A stretch of DNA of 37,213 nucleotides from a virus. Below, one piece after another: positions 23,086 to 31,903 of this stretch. The notes under the pieces were generated by a model. It made no database searches and was not told the origin of the DNA. It saw only the letters and a list, made by a program, of their open reading frames with translations. Location: positions 1 through 37,213 of the IMG/VR virus record IMGVR_UViG_3300037963_000269; one strand, 5' to 3'. Position numbers and translations under genes: made by a program. Position 1 is the first letter of the stretch, and every line of letters starts with the position of its first letter.

Positions 23086-23967
23086 TTACCCGAATGGTTT
23101 CCAACCTAAGCCACCAGCTATGTTAGCTGCTGTACCTGCATAACCTAATGCTTGTTCAAAGAAGCTAGGTCTAGAGATTGCTTGAGTTGTAGTTGCTGTT
23201 GCTGTGTTAGGGTCACCCGCTAGTATTCCTTGTAGGAAGTTAAGCTGTGACTTAGGATACTCACGTTGAGCAATAAAGTCTTGGTAAGCTATGTCAAGCG
23301 CTCTTTGTTGATCGTCTCTCATTAACTGTCCAATACCTAATTGATTTTGTACGTCAGCAAAACCTAAGTTCTGTTGTTGCGCCGCTAGTGTGCCTTGTCC
23401 AATTGCCCCCTTGAGCCCTTGCTCTTGTGCAAACTTAGCTGTATCTAGTCCTTGTGTATATGCGTCCGCTTGTGCTTTAGCATACAAGTTACCAATACCT
23501 TCTGTTAAATTCTTTTTTCTTTCTGCTTCTTGTATTGCAAATCTTGTTGAGTCTAACCCACCTGACTGAGCTGCTTGTGCTGCTAGTCCTTGTTGTTCTA
23601 TTGCAGATTGATCTCTCATTTTTTGTGCCGCAATGTCCGCAACTTGTGTCATGTACGGATTCATGTAGCCAGTTATCTGTGCTTGCGTTGGCCCGCCTGT
23701 CGCACCTACTGCATCTTTTTGAGCTTGAGCTGCTTGTAATGTACTAATACCTGCCATGCCTTGTGATTGTAACATAGCATTAAGTTGTGTCTGATTAAGT
23801 CCTGCAATACGAGGATCAGTATAAGGTATGTAATCTTCTTGTGCTACATCTAATGCAGCTCCAACCATGTTAGCGCCAGCTTTCTGTAAATAATCAGGAA
23901 GTTGTGTTGCTTCAGTAGGCAACATTTCTGGAGAACCTGGTTTAAATAAAAAATCGAATAGTGCCAT
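23086..23967 (-). CDS. Internal virion protein, 293 residues, Ala/Gln-rich helical
   Basis: Begins MALFDFLFKPGS and contains GYMNPYMTQV (about 105-114), then SGGLDSTRFAIQEAE and GIGNLYAKAQADAY, with a Gly/Ala-rich C-terminus (GYAGTAANIAGGLGW). I recall this combination (YMNPY, S-x-RFAI-x-E, IG-x-LY) in marine podovirus internal or tail proteins. Gln- and Ala-rich helices between suit a DNA-ejection protein. The specific role is unknown. It starts 3 bases after the stop of the upstream gene. Confidence 0.55.
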   Translation of the reverse strand: MALFDFLFKPGSPEMLPTEATQLPDYLQKAGANMVGAALDVAQEDYIPYTDPRIAGLNQTQLNAMLQSQGMAGISTLQAAQAQKDAVGATGGPTQAQITGYMNPYMTQVADIAAQKMRDQSAIEQQGLAAQAAQSGGLDSTRFAIQEAERKKNLTEGIGNLYAKAQADAYTQGLDTAKFAQEQGLKGAIGQGTLAAQQQNLGFADVQNQLGIGQLMRDDQQRALDIAYQDFIAQREYPKSQLNFLQGILAGDPNTATATTTQAISRPSFFEQALGYAGTAANIAGGLGWKPFG

Positions 23968-23970
23968 AAT

Positions 23971-25731
23971 TTAACCGTATAATTCTAAAGGGTCTAAGCC
24001 TAAAGCCTTTCTTCTTCTTCGTTGATATTCACTAAATGGTTCTAGTGTTATTCCTTCTCCAGTCGTACCTTGTGTCATATACTTATATATGTCTTCTTGT
24101 GTACGTGGAGTTGTTGTAAACTGCGCAACATCTTTAGTTGGATCAGTTTTAAATCTTCTTGATAGTGGTACATCTTTTTCTACATCTCCTGTACGTGGCC
24201 CTTTGTAAGGCATAGTCATATCATCTGCTTCTACTATTTGTTCTGTAACATCTTCTTCGTCTATAACAACAGGTCTACTAAATCCACTTGGTCGATTCTT
24301 ACTTCTATCATCTTGTGTCTTTTGTCTTGCATCAAATATTGCGTTGTTATATTTCTTAGCATCTTTATATTCTTGTGAGTTTCTATCCATGCCACTTGTG
24401 TCAATAGTTTTATTCATAGCAAAATCAGCTAATCCGCCTGATGTTTGTGCTTCACCAAATGCTTTAAAGTATTTATCTGGTGCATATTTTTTAAGAGTTT
24501 CTAATACTGAAGCACCATCACCTGTATCTAATGCACGCAGTGCTTTCGTTAAACCTTGTAATGTCATTGAACCATCTTCTCTTTCCAAACCTGCGCCTAT
24601 GCCTTTAATTGTTGTCATTAAAGGACTCATTGCTTCTTTAGGTGATACTTTCACTCTTTCAAATTCATTTAATAATTTAAACATGTCTTCTTGTGTTTTC
24701 TCAGGTAAATCTTCTATCGCTTTTATCTCAGGCCCTATTAGACCTAATTCTTTTAATTTCTTTATAACTGAATCTTTTGCTTTTGAACCTTCATCAAGCA
24801 AACCTTCAAATAAACTTGGTTGTTGATTTAATAATTTAGTTGTTTTATCAAGTCTTTTTTGTAAGTTCTTTAATCTTTCTTTGTCACCTTTACCTTCAGC
24901 AATTAATTTTTTTTCTTCTTCTATTTGTTTTTCTAACATGCTTTTGCTTTTCATGTTCTTTTCATTTTCTTCTCTTTCTTTCGCATCTAACTTAGATAAC
25001 AAATTACCTTCACTCTTATCGTCTTTATCTCTTACACCTGTACGCACATCGCTTACAATGTCTGCAACACTTTGACCTGTTTGTGCAAATGGATTAGTTT
25101 CTTGTTGTTCTTCCATTTCTAATTGTTTTTGAACAGCTTGACCAGCTTGAGTTCCAAAAAATTCTTTTACTTGTTGTTGCTGTTCTTGAGTGCCTCCGCC
25201 TTGAGATACTGTATCAAATACACTTTGTGATGTTCCTTGATCTCCTGAAGTTGAAGTCATTGGTTTATCTGCTGCTACATAATCTAATGAGTCGTATGAT
25301 GGTACATCTTCTGGCCCTTTATGTGGTGTACCTGGTTTTAATAAACCTAGTATAGCTTTCTCTTCATCGGTAATATATGCTAGTGATGTTTCAGGAACAC
25401 CAGGTGCCGTACGTAAATTACGTGGCAACATGAGTATGCCCCCTTCATCATCAGCAAAATTGTTTGGATACATATTACGTTGTGCTGATTCCTGTTGTGA
25501 TACTACTCTTTGAGCTTCTTTCATAAAATCTGGTAATGGTTCTTTTGGTGTAGGTAGTTCATATATACCCGCAACACCTTTGTTTGCTTCTTTTCTTAAT
25601 GCTTTAGACAGCATAGCCGCAGCACCCACGGGCGCTTCATTAGGTTTTACCACCATATTTCCGCCTTGTACTGGTCCTGCTAATTGCATGTCTTCGGACA
25701 TTTGCCCGAGCATTTCTACACCTGTTGCCAT
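23971..25731 (-). CDS. Large hydrophilic internal virion protein, 586 residues
   Basis: Residues about 85-120 (NNFADDEGGILMLPRNLR then TSLAYITDEE) resemble a conserved segment of marine phage internal proteins. Residues about 180-260 are Gln- and Glu-rich, and about 255-305 form a coiled coil (EKQIEEEKKLIAEGKGDKE). The remainder is charged. There is no enzyme motif. It follows the gap 25732-25779, which has a candidate promoter and a GGGGGCAC site, so it may head a separate transcript for the internal protein set (this gene, 23086, 22005, 14401). Confidence 0.55.
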   Translation of the reverse strand: MATGVEMLGQMSEDMQLAGPVQGGNMVVKPNEAPVGAAAMLSKALRKEANKGVAGIYELPTPKEPLPDFMKEAQRVVSQQESAQRNMYPNNFADDEGGILMLPRNLRTAPGVPETSLAYITDEEKAILGLLKPGTPHKGPEDVPSYDSLDYVAADKPMTSTSGDQGTSQSVFDTVSQGGGTQEQQQQVKEFFGTQAGQAVQKQLEMEEQQETNPFAQTGQSVADIVSDVRTGVRDKDDKSEGNLLSKLDAKEREENEKNMKSKSMLEKQIEEEKKLIAEGKGDKERLKNLQKRLDKTTKLLNQQPSLFEGLLDEGSKAKDSVIKKLKELGLIGPEIKAIEDLPEKTQEDMFKLLNEFERVKVSPKEAMSPLMTTIKGIGAGLEREDGSMTLQGLTKALRALDTGDGASVLETLKKYAPDKYFKAFGEAQTSGGLADFAMNKTIDTSGMDRNSQEYKDAKKYNNAIFDARQKTQDDRSKNRPSGFSRPVVIDEEDVTEQIVEADDMTMPYKGPRTGDVEKDVPLSRRFKTDPTKDVAQFTTTPRTQEDIYKYMTQGTTGEGITLEPFSEYQRRRRKALGLDPLELYG

Positions 25732-25739
25732 ATTTATCT

Positions 25740-25768
25740 ATTATATCCTATTATTTGGTGAAAGTAAA
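25740..25768 (-). promoter_or_regulatory. Candidate sigma70-type promoter before the internal protein genes
   Basis: On the reverse strand TTTACT (25763-25768) and TATAAT (25740-25745) are 17 bases apart. The start point would be only 2-3 bases before ATG 25731, giving an almost leaderless mRNA, which makes it less certain. The GGGGGCAC site abuts the -35 box. Confidence 0.35.
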
Positions 25769-25778
25769 GGGGGCACAT
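25767..25778 (+). promoter_or_regulatory. AAGGGGGCACAT motif, intergenic copy 3
   Basis: The 12-mer fills the 48-base gap between the structural genes at 25731 and 25780 and its first two bases are the end of the candidate -35 box of the leftward promoter. It is oriented against local transcription. Confidence 0.6.
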
Positions 25779-25779
25779 A

Positions 25780-26148
25780 TTATACTCCCCTCAATTCATC
25801 ACTGATTTCCATGATAGAAGCATAAGCCCTTATAGGCTGTACGTTTGCTTGTATCTTTAATGCGTCTGCTGATTCTAAAACAAGCGGCCCCATATCTGTA
25901 GCATTAACTGTTGTTGCTGCTGCAAAGTCACTTGTGCCAAATACTCTTATTGTATCAGTAGAACTAGCGCTTGAATCCAAAAATCTAATGTATAGAGTTC
26001 CTGCTCCGCCAGTAGTATTAAATATTGTTAATGTCTTAATAATAGCTTGATACTTTATTAAGCTTGTACTTGTAGGGCAAGTATAGATAGTTTCATCAGT
26101 TCCTGTGCTTGTAACTGATACTACTTTATTTTTATATTCTATAGCCAT
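25780..26148 (-). CDS. Small virion/tail protein, 122 residues
   Basis: A beta-rich protein rich in Thr, Ser and Ala, with GAGTLYIRFLDSSAS in the middle and LVLESADALKIQA near the C-terminus. Its layout resembles the product of 35122-35478 (GDVLKAKSDTANSLNVWVS), so they may share a fold found in small phage tail or decoration proteins. The start at 26148 is chosen over 26163 because its ATG shares a base with the upstream stop (TAATG), the common junction in this operon. Confidence 0.5.
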   Translation of the reverse strand: MAIEYKNKVVSVTSTGTDETIYTCPTSTSLIKYQAIIKTLTIFNTTGGAGTLYIRFLDSSASSTDTIRVFGTSDFAAATTVNATDMGPLVLESADALKIQANVQPIRAYASIMEISDELRGV

Positions 26149-26336
26149 TAACTTAAAAACCACTCCATTGATTGTTGTTCGTCTTTGTTTGCAATTCGTA
26201 CAGGTGTTTCAGTTGTACTTGCGTCACGTAAACGTAAGATGTTTATTAATGCATCATAAGTTCTTGCACTAATTGTATCGTTGTTTCTTTCAGTATATGA
26301 AAGTTCTGGATAAACTCCTTTAGTATATAGTCCCAT
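26148..26336 (-). CDS. 62-residue structural-operon protein
   Basis: A short protein (MGLYTKGVYPEL...SARTYDALINILRLRD...MEWFLS). The start at 26336 shares one base with the stop of the nozzle-like gene (TAATG); an in-frame ATG at 26387 would make a longer overlap and is less likely. The same kind of junction occurs at its end. No family is recognised; a small tail accessory protein is plausible. Confidence 0.5.
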   Translation of the reverse strand: MGLYTKGVYPELSYTERNNDTISARTYDALINILRLRDASTTETPVRIANKDEQQSMEWFLS

Positions 26337-28222
26337 TATCTCATTCCATCTTGTTGAGCTTGCATACGCCATGTACCTAATCGCCAACCTATATCTGCAG
26401 TATCGCTGTAGTATTTAGATTGGAATGATCTGCCTCTAGCTCTCATGTTTAATTTACCTTTTGTTTCTGCTAAAGTAAAAGGCCCTTTAGTTGTTTCTGT
26501 TGTGTTAGGGTATAGTTTTGATTTCATTTGAAACTTAATTTCTTTTGTACCTGTACCTGTAAAAGTTGTATCAGGAATAATTTTATTTACAAAGTAAATA
26601 CTGTTACCTGCTTGATCGCCTGTAAAGAAACCTGTTTCTATAAAAGCTGTCATTGCACTTGATTCGTCATTAAAACCATTCTCTTGATTAAATACAAAAC
26701 CACTACCATCTGTTGCCATTGGGTATGTAAATATACCAGCGTCAGCCCAAGCTGTTCTAGATAAAGAACCTATTGACCATGTGTTATCTATGTAGTTGTA
26801 TATAACATACTTATCTACTTCTGTTTGTCCTGCAGACGGGTAGAACCACCATATTTCATTAAACTCAATTATCTCTGCACTGAATACTTTTTCTCTTTGA
26901 GTTTGGTTAAAGCTATCAAATACATGATTTAGTACTGGACACTTTAATGTTTTAACTGCACCATCATATGCATAGAAGTTATCAACTCCCATCCAGAATG
27001 AACCGCCCTCAATCATAGCTGGTGAGTTTTTAGATATAGTACCTGACGCTTCACCTAACTGTTGGAAAGAGAAAGTAAATGGAGGACCAGTAAACTGCAT
27101 ACTGTACATATCTACGTCTGTCCATAACACCATTTGACCACGGGCTTTTGCCGCAGCTTCGATGTTAGTTCCTGTACCAAGTCTAGTTGCCCCTGCTGTA
27201 TTTGTTAGTTGTGTATTCCAATCAGATAAACTTTCTTGTGAACACCATCTAACTGTTAGTCTATCATATGTAGATGAACCTTCAGGTTCTGAACCAAATA
27301 CAACAACGTGTCTGTCTGGTGTAGATACTAATACAACTCCAACTTTATCTGGAATAGCTGAAGCATCTCCACCTACACTTGTGACATATTGTCCTAGAGT
27401 TGATCCTCTGTATGTAGAAGGTGCGGCGATAAATGCACTTATATCAAAGTAATATAATGTATCTTCTCCACCACCTATACTAGCGAGTATGTCTTCACCC
27501 CATGCGTCCATTGTCCATACACGTGGTGATAATACAACTCCTGATGCTGATCTGGCTGTGCCCCATGTGCTGCTCGACCAAAGCCCTGCGCCAAATCCGA
27601 AACCTGTTAAACCGTCAGACGGTCCGTTACTTACTAAATATCTAAGTACAACTGCTCCACCTCCTGTTTGTGACCCAGAAGAAGCAGTACCTGAAATACT
27701 AGCTCCTGTGCCTGACACAGCAGTTAAAGTGTATTGAGTTGCACTTACATATGTAGCAAGATATTCTCCTGCTGTAATAGTCACACCGTCAAATGTTCCC
27801 GATGCAATTGAAGATATAACAATACGAGAAGGAGGACTTGTTTGTGCTATTGTGTTACCTGCGTCGGTAACTGTAATTGTAGAAGAACCAGCTGATCCTG
27901 TTGTAAAAGGATTTGTTAAATTTACATTAGCTGTTTTATAAGGAGTGACATCTTGAATGACGCCACCTTGTTCACAGTAAACGTGAGTACTTGTACCGAA
28001 GAGTACCATCTTACGGCCATCTTTATCTCTATGAGGGAAAATGTTTCTAGGCACACCAGACATTGCGCTAGTGCTTGAATCTCTTTTCTTCCAGCCACCG
28101 ATCTTTTCTGCTTGATCGTACTTAAACCTTACCTTATCTGCGTTGGTAAATCTAAGCCCTGCCTGGTAATCTGTTATTTCAGTAACTACTCCTGCAGGGG
28201 CTGTTAAGTCTACTAATGGCAT
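26336..28222 (-). CDS. Tail nozzle / DNA stabilisation-like protein
   Basis: A 628-residue beta-rich protein. The opening (PAGVVTEITDYQAGLRF, then NADKVRFKYDQAEKIGGW) matches the N-terminal pattern of phage stabilisation or tail nozzle proteins of short-tailed phages (P22 gp10-like), in which residues near the start read PPG...T.Y...GRW...VRF...P.KIGGW. The middle has propeller-like repeats (RHVVVFGSEP, GQMVLWTDVDMY, GSFWMGVDNFYAYDG). It would form the lower tail tube that fibres attach to, which fits its place next to the fibre array. The start codon is joined to an AAGGGGGCACAT site, and the gap to the upstream gene is 15 bases. Confidence 0.55.
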   Translation of the reverse strand: MPLVDLTAPAGVVTEITDYQAGLRFTNADKVRFKYDQAEKIGGWKKRDSSTSAMSGVPRNIFPHRDKDGRKMVLFGTSTHVYCEQGGVIQDVTPYKTANVNLTNPFTTGSAGSSTITVTDAGNTIAQTSPPSRIVISSIASGTFDGVTITAGEYLATYVSATQYTLTAVSGTGASISGTASSGSQTGGGAVVLRYLVSNGPSDGLTGFGFGAGLWSSSTWGTARSASGVVLSPRVWTMDAWGEDILASIGGGEDTLYYFDISAFIAAPSTYRGSTLGQYVTSVGGDASAIPDKVGVVLVSTPDRHVVVFGSEPEGSSTYDRLTVRWCSQESLSDWNTQLTNTAGATRLGTGTNIEAAAKARGQMVLWTDVDMYSMQFTGPPFTFSFQQLGEASGTISKNSPAMIEGGSFWMGVDNFYAYDGAVKTLKCPVLNHVFDSFNQTQREKVFSAEIIEFNEIWWFYPSAGQTEVDKYVIYNYIDNTWSIGSLSRTAWADAGIFTYPMATDGSGFVFNQENGFNDESSAMTAFIETGFFTGDQAGNSIYFVNKIIPDTTFTGTGTKEIKFQMKSKLYPNTTETTKGPFTLAETKGKLNMRARGRSFQSKYYSDTADIGWRLGTWRMQAQQDGMR

Positions 28223-28232
28223 GTGCCCCCTT
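28221..28232 (-). promoter_or_regulatory. AAGGGGGCACAT motif, intergenic copy 4, at a start codon
   Basis: The final AT of the 12-mer is the first two bases of the ATG of the nozzle-like gene (28220-28222), so the motif occupies the Shine-Dalgarno position. The run of G could pair weakly with 16S rRNA. No other good Shine-Dalgarno is seen for this gene. Confidence 0.6.
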
Positions 28233-28237
28233 CACGT

Positions 28238-28465
28238 TTATATATTATTTGCGTCCCACGCGTCCTGTAATTCTTTTAATTTAGCATTTACTGTTGACTC
28301 AGTTGGTAATTCTGTAATAGGATTATCTACAATATTTCCATCAATACCTATCTTTTCAGCAAGTCTAAGATTAGAATAAATTTTATTTTTACTATCTGTC
28401 CAAGTAAACCATTGTCCACTATTCATTTCAATTAAAGCATCTTCTATATGATCTGGTCTATCCAT
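28238..28465 (-). CDS. 75-residue tail-assembly-like protein
   Basis: A small charged protein with WFTWTDSKNKIY in the first half and ending LKELQDAWDANNI. I recall the ending LQxAWDA from small proteins beside phage fibre genes, where they are thought to assist fibre assembly. It closes the fibre array. Function is inferred from position. Confidence 0.5.
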   Translation of the reverse strand: MDRPDHIEDALIEMNSGQWFTWTDSKNKIYSNLRLAEKIGIDGNIVDNPITELPTESTVNAKLKELQDAWDANNI

Positions 28466-28466
28466 T

Positions 28467-29048
28467 CTAAGTATCTCCTAAACGCATGAACGTTGCAAAA
28501 GTTCTATTTTTATTTGACTCTCCATTAGTATTTGAACCACTTTGAGAAGCGGTTATGGATAATGTAATAGTTTGTGCACTAGTATCAGTTACATCAACTG
28601 TTGTGCTTGTTGTTCCATTACTGTAATTAGCACCGCTTTCTCCATTGTTGGTTACAAAAGCGTATTGTTGAGCTACTTTAGTTCCTCCTATACTTATATA
28701 AAGTTCTTGGAATCTTGCATCACCATTAAAATTATAACTAGCTGTATAGGTTACTAACCAAATGCCAGTTGAAGGAAATGTAAATACTCCACTTGATTCA
28801 CTCATACCAGTTCCTAAATAACCTTGACCTGTTGTATCTACTCTTTCCCAGTTTGACGTAATTGGCTCTGCATCTCCTGAAAAACTTGTAGTTAATCTCC
28901 ATTGATCAATTTCTTTAATTGCTCCACCATTAACAAATCCACTTGTTAAAGCTGTACCACCGTTGGCTACGGGAAGTGTACCTGTAACGTTGCTTGCTAA
29001 ATTTATTGTAGAGCCATATGCGTTTGTATTTAGTCTTGTTAGTGCCAT
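28467..29048 (-). CDS. Fibre-like protein with C1q-type C-terminal domain, 193 residues
   Basis: The N-terminal part has TGTLPVANGGTALTSG, a motif common in phage tail fibre heads. The C-terminal part (about 45-190) has the jelly-roll pattern VFTFPSTGIWLVTYTASYNF and ends NRTFATFMRLGDT, similar to C1q/TNF-type domains. It is probably a receptor-binding or decoration protein of the tail. One-base overlap (TAATG) joins it to the gene upstream. Confidence 0.55.
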   Translation of the reverse strand: MALTRLNTNAYGSTINLASNVTGTLPVANGGTALTSGFVNGGAIKEIDQWRLTTSFSGDAEPITSNWERVDTTGQGYLGTGMSESSGVFTFPSTGIWLVTYTASYNFNGDARFQELYISIGGTKVAQQYAFVTNNGESGANYSNGTTSTTVDVTDTSAQTITLSITASQSGSNTNGESNKNRTFATFMRLGDT

Positions 29049-29365
29049 TACGGTTTACTCCATACGCTGTGTGTTAAGTTGCCTGAAGCGTCTCTTGCTA
29101 AAAGCAAATCATATGCTGCTTCATCCGTGTGGTTGGCAGGGATGTCGCGTAAACTTTGACGCCAAGTCTTCATCTCGTCACTCATGGTTACATCTCCTAG
29201 TGCATAGAAATCTGTTTCTTGTAATTTTGTTAATCTAATTTTTCTTATTTCTGCAAGTTTTCTATTAGGCGCATCATTAATATACTCTGCTTTTAAAGCA
29301 TCTATTTTAGCTTGCTCCTCTGGTGTTGCATCTCTTAATATTCCGTTGACGTTTATTTTACTCAT
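29048..29365 (-). CDS. Phage tail assembly chaperone-like protein
   Basis: A 105-residue protein with IRLTKLQETDFYALGDVTMSDE and TWRQSLRDIP, the signature of the phage tail assembly chaperone family (LxxTDW...D...Ms...YRqaLRDIP). Such proteins help fold or trimerise fibres. It starts with an INVNGILRDATPEEQAKIDALK helix. It lies between two fibre genes in the second fibre module. Confidence 0.75.
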   Translation of the reverse strand: MSKINVNGILRDATPEEQAKIDALKAEYINDAPNRKLAEIRKIRLTKLQETDFYALGDVTMSDEMKTWRQSLRDIPANHTDEAAYDLLLARDASGNLTHSVWSKP

Positions 29366-29366
29366 A

Positions 29367-30053
29367 TTAACTATTTACCACTCCATATGCTCTAATCGTT
29401 GCAGTTAGATTACCACCTGTATTTAAATATAATTTAATTCCTCTTACAGAATCATTATCATGATATAACCCTCCAAAATAACCAGAATTTACATATCCAG
29501 AATTATTTATAAAACCAAATGTTCCATGCCAACCTGTATAAACTGTGCTTGTATAAGGATCTTGAACATTCATTACCATTCTCATACCAAGTTTATTTGC
29601 GTCACCCGACAAACCAGAACCCTCAAATCTAGCTAAAGTGTGTCCATCATTGTCAGTATTATCTTCACCACCAGTATCTGCATTTAATGATCTAGCAGAA
29701 TATCCATAATTACTACCTCCTAAATCACCACTTTCATCTCTAAGCTGCATATATACACTAGCACCACCACTATCTGGAACTAATTTATCAACTATAATAA
29801 TATAGTTTTTATATGTGGCTGAAAAAATACTATCTAAATTTACTGCAGCGGCACTTCCTCCATTAACTTGTCCAACAGGAACTAAACCACCACTTATTCC
29901 TGTAACCGTAGCGCCAGTTGCATCAAATGTTGCACCAGATGCTATATCAAGCGTAACGCCTGATGGCACGGTATATGTATCACCTGAGTCGCCAATTGTA
30001 CCAGCGGTACCTGACGCTGGTGACCACTTATCTGCTTTTATTTCACTTGTCAT
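29367..30053 (-). CDS. Fibre-like protein with TYKNY-type C-terminal domain, 228 residues
   Basis: The N-terminus (SPASGTAGTIGDSGDTYTVPSG) is the shared cap of this array. The C-terminal domain begins SIFSATYKNYIIIVDKL and ends LTATIRAYGVVNS, matching the protein at 31904-32587 (VFSSTYQNYVAFIGL...INIRVYGIKDN). This is a second binding-domain type distinct from the C1q type. Likely a tail fibre or tip protein. It overlaps the upstream gene by 4 bases. Confidence 0.6.
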   Translation of the reverse strand: MTSEIKADKWSPASGTAGTIGDSGDTYTVPSGVTLDIASGATFDATGATVTGISGGLVPVGQVNGGSAAAVNLDSIFSATYKNYIIIVDKLVPDSGGASVYMQLRDESGDLGGSNYGYSARSLNADTGGEDNTDNDGHTLARFEGSGLSGDANKLGMRMVMNVQDPYTSTVYTGWHGTFGFINNSGYVNSGYFGGLYHDNDSVRGIKLYLNTGGNLTATIRAYGVVNS

Positions 30054-30580
30054 TCTATTATTTTATAACCTCCAAAAAAATTACCTTCTGCCTCTCCAGA
30101 TAGAGATTTTGTTCCATCGTTTTGATTTACTCTTGCATCAACATAATCTCCTGCACTAGATAAATTTATTACACCACTTACAAGAACTGTTGGATAAGAA
30201 GTACTATTACCAAATTCTGTTCTTAAAGTTTCCGTTCCGTTTTTATGTAAAGATAAATTGTTTCTAGAAATACTACTAGAAGCATATTTTACTGCTGCAA
30301 AGAACATATATTTTCCTGTTGTATTTGCATCTACTGTAAATCTACCTGTGCTTGTATCATAAAGACTGCTAGTATCATAATCTTCAGAAGTATATATAAC
30401 AACAGTAGTTGTACTTGCTGATATTGATTGTGAACTTGTTTTTGCAAAAAAGTTTGGAGTATTAGTTCCTGCCGCAGCATACGCTGACCCTGCAAGATTA
30501 ATCGTATCCCCTGACTCACCAATAGATATTGACGATCCAGATTGTTTTATAATTTCGTTTACTTTAAGTTGTGATACCAT
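30050..30580 (-). CDS. Fibre-like protein with C1q-type domain, 176 residues
   Basis: The cap (LKVNEIIKQSGSSISIGESG) is followed by NFFAKTSSQSI and a jelly-roll signature with YDTSTGRFTVDANTTGKYMF and a closing NFFGGYKIIE. The closing FGGYK is shared with the proteins at 30580 and 34108. Likely receptor-binding or decoration protein. It begins at a TAATG junction and ends in an ATGA one. Confidence 0.6.
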   Translation of the reverse strand: MVSQLKVNEIIKQSGSSISIGESGDTINLAGSAYAAAGTNTPNFFAKTSSQSISASTTTVVIYTSEDYDTSSLYDTSTGRFTVDANTTGKYMFFAAVKYASSSISRNNLSLHKNGTETLRTEFGNSTSYPTVLVSGVINLSSAGDYVDARVNQNDGTKSLSGEAEGNFFGGYKIIE

Positions 30581-31215
30581 TATGCTACCTTATACCCCCC
30601 GAACCAAGTTCTTCTTGAACTATCAGAATAAATATTTCTTGTTGTGCCATTACTATTTGAATTAATTCTGGCATAAATTTGAAAATAATCACTTGCACTT
30701 ACATCTAAAGTTATATCAATACTTACAGTTCCTATATCTGGTGCATGAGCAGTTTGATGTGTGTCAGAAAATGCTTGATAAATCATTGACCCATTTTTAT
30801 ATAACAGAACTGCCACGTTATCTATTGCAAAACTGCCATCTGTTGCCCCAGCTATGTTTGAATAAAATCTATATTTACCTGCACTTGGAGCAGTATATTT
30901 AAAAGTTGATGTGTTAGTATAATTTGAACCAACATCATAAGCTTCTGTGTCCATTTGTGCTAAAGTAGTAACGTTATCTGATACTGTTTGATTGCTAGAT
31001 AAGATAGCTAAAAAAGATTCTGTACCTGCAACGCCGAATCCAGTCGCTGTTCCGCTGTTTGCGATTGTAGCTCCTGATGGAATAGTTATTGTTTTAGAAC
31101 TTGCACCTAATGTAATGTTTTCTGGTATAGATACTGTAGTTGTATTTGTAGATCCAATCGTAAGAGTAGAACTTCCTGATACGTTATCTATTGTATTTGT
31201 TTCTAATGTACTCAT
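30580..31215 (-). CDS. Fibre-like protein with C1q-type domain, 211 residues
   Basis: The cap has an extra repeat (NTTTVSIPENITL then KTITIPSGATIANSG), so it is longer than in its neighbours. The C1q-type part includes TSTFKYTAPSAGKYRFYSN and ends SRRTWFGGYKVA. It overlaps the upstream gene by 4 bases. Likely tail fibre or tip protein. Confidence 0.6.
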   Translation of the reverse strand: MSTLETNTIDNVSGSSTLTIGSTNTTTVSIPENITLGASSKTITIPSGATIANSGTATGFGVAGTESFLAILSSNQTVSDNVTTLAQMDTEAYDVGSNYTNTSTFKYTAPSAGKYRFYSNIAGATDGSFAIDNVAVLLYKNGSMIYQAFSDTHQTAHAPDIGTVSIDITLDVSASDYFQIYARINSNSNGTTRNIYSDSSRRTWFGGYKVA

Positions 31216-31685
31216 ACGATTACAAACGTTGCTCCTGACGGTACGGTTAAAGTTTTGCCAGACTGTACCGTATAAGGCCCGGCAACAAGTGCATTATCAC
31301 TTGCAGCTAAAGTTAAGTTTTGTGTCAAAGTCTGTACGTTTCTATACACACCATTGATTGTAGTTAACTTATCATACGAGATACTCGCGTCAGCTGGAGT
31401 ACCAGCATCAAAAGAGTTCCCAAGTAAAATACCAAAGAATGTATCACTAGCTGCAGGTGGTGCTGTAAAAGCAATACTTGATCTAGTTGATCCAAAAGTA
31501 AATGCACTGTTTGGTTCCTGAATTACTCCTGATATAGAAATAATGCATTGATTCAATGAAGCCATCTCCACTGAACTGCCCCCTACCTGAAGGCTAAAAT
31601 CTGTGTTGGATCCGTTAAATCCTGATGAGATGTCATCGATTTTCTGGAACGCGCCAAATGCTAATCCTGGTCCTATATATCCCAT
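31212..31685 (-). CDS. MGYxGP-type fibre-connector-like protein, copy B, 157 residues
   Basis: Starts MGYIGPGLAFGAFQK and ends LAASDNALVAGPYTVQSG then LTVPSGATFVIV. The protein at 34668-35111 has the same start (MGYLGP) and the same kind of ending (TATQNAFVAGPVNYTG), so they are paralogues. The middle segment (SISGVIQEPNSAFTF then SDTFFGILLG) resembles a domain seen repeatedly in phage fibre proteins. It heads the second fibre module and may link fibres to the tail. Confidence 0.55.
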   Translation of the reverse strand: MGYIGPGLAFGAFQKIDDISSGFNGSNTDFSLQVGGSSVEMASLNQCIISISGVIQEPNSAFTFGSTRSSIAFTAPPAASDTFFGILLGNSFDAGTPADASISYDKLTTINGVYRNVQTLTQNLTLAASDNALVAGPYTVQSGKTLTVPSGATFVIV

Positions 31686-31903
31686 TATTGTTCTCCTATC
31701 AGCGCTTTAATTTCATCTTCAGATAAACCTAAATCTTTTAATTTAGTTTTTCCATTTTCTTTATCTATTTTTGCTTGTGCTTCGGCATCTTCTCTAGCTT
31801 TTGTTTCTGCTTTTAATTTTGCCATTTTAGTATCCCATTCTACTTTTTCTTCATCAGTAAAAGGTATTACTTTTCCATTAACTATATGTGTGTACGCTAC
31901 CAT
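31685..31903 (-). CDS. 72-residue charged tail-assembly-like protein
   Basis: Highly charged and helical (VEWDTKMAKLKAETKAREDA) and ending LKDLGLSEDEIKALIGEQ, an ending I recall from small phage proteins beside fibre genes. Starts MVAYTHIVNGKVIPFTDEE. Likely a fibre assembly helper; it ends the first fibre module. Confidence 0.5.
   Translation of the reverse strand: MVAYTHIVNGKVIPFTDEEKVEWDTKMAKLKAETKAREDAEAQAKIDKENGKTKLKDLGLSEDEIKALIGEQ

Noticed and set aside
24344-24826. 160-codon forward frame opposite the 586-residue protein gene
   Set aside because: Ser/Leu/Phe-rich antisense shadow of a Lys/Glu-rich coding region.
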